A stretch of 64,000 nt of DNA from Hyparrhenia diplandra. Lineage: Eukaryota; Streptophyta; Magnoliopsida; Poales; Poaceae. Positions 63,544 through 64,000 of the stretch are shown here, piece after piece; within the stretch, counting starts at the first letter, position 1; each line of letters opens with the position of its first letter. Under the pieces are notes generated by a model. That model searched no databases. It was not told where the DNA came from and saw nothing but the letters and a program-made list of their open reading frames with translations. The stretch lies in assembly GCA_015847255.1 (NCBI GenBank), contig JADLZK010008591.1, forward strand, positions 232,575-296,574, read 5' to 3'. The position numbers and the translations under genes are program-made.

Positions 63544-64000
63544 TCCATTTTCCCTACGTACGTTGACACAATGGTAGTGATGCTACTCGCGCGCTATTCA
63601 AGGAACACAACGATTAAAGCGAGACATTAAGCTTAAAGTGTGAGGACACGTTCAGCTGGCGATTTGTAGAGCGTGAAATAGGATTGGAAGGGGTTAGGTT
63701 TTATGATTTTTCCATGTCTCTGTGCATGATAAGTAGATTTTATACGTGACTCAAATGATTGCACGTGCTTGTCCATCTGGCCTGCAGCAGCCAGCAGCCT
63801 GTCGAGGCAACAAATCAGAGGCCGTTCGTAACAGCACTGATAGGTCGCTTTCGCCTTTACGCCCTGCATCTGCATGCGGTCAGGTCAAAGAAAAGCCCGT
63901 GTACAAGAAAGGTAGTCATGCATGCATGCCCATCCTTCTTCTGCCTCTGCACTTCTTCTGCCTTCTATATCAAACTTTCGTCTTCTTCGATCGACTCCTG
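63544..64000. other. Right-edge spacer
   Basis: Nothing codes here. The last 80 bp are pyrimidine-rich with tctatatcaa, which could be the promoter of a gene beyond the edge. Confidence 0.3.

Overview
The window is nuclear DNA from a grass (Poaceae). Genes have GC-rich first exons and many AT-rich introns with GT/AG borders. The protein sequences match monocot orthologues closely, and the spacers hold Stowaway and Tourist-like MITEs, tRNA-derived SINEs and L1/RTE LINEs. I cannot name the species. From memory, phosphoribulokinase and a group IIe WRKY gene lie close together on rice chromosome 2, so partial collinearity with that region is plausible but unchecked.

Layout: 1-928 is the 3' end of a conserved plant gene I cannot name. 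1518-1589 (-) is tRNA-Gln(UUG). 3131-11244 is a complete 18-exon gene for CPSF100. 12375-12945 (-) is a small secreted I9/subtilisin-propeptide-like inhibitor with one frameshift. 14279-17843 is a complete 12-exon SCAMP gene. 19623-21546 is chloroplast phosphoribulokinase with all four redox cysteines and one +1 frameshift. 22.6-22.9 kb (-) is a detached 3' tail of an F-box gene. 24491-30066 is a full-span L1-type LINE with a perfect 16-bp target duplication. 38334-39502 is a broken RMD5-type CTLH/RING gene, and 40666-41816 (-) is a broken F-box gene. 42.3-45.4 kb is a GC-rich block of unknown origin. 55449-59013 is a broken group IIe WRKY gene. 61.5-63.35 kb is a LINE relic holding a nested TIR element.

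The intact genes are unrelated housekeeping genes: mRNA 3'-end formation, vesicle traffic and the Calvin-Benson cycle. They form no operon-like unit. I found no undescribed system. The most notable pattern is where damage falls. CPSF100 and SCAMP (30 exons) contain no coding error, yet the I9 and PRK genes carry one indel each, and every coding-derived sequence from 24.5 to 59 kb is full of small indels with few nonsense substitutions. This includes a LINE young enough to keep a perfect target duplication. Local consensus error is therefore a serious alternative to pseudogenisation. Other useful observations are repeat arrays upstream of PRK, several dated TE insertions within CPSF100 introns, and an F-box 3' end present in two places.
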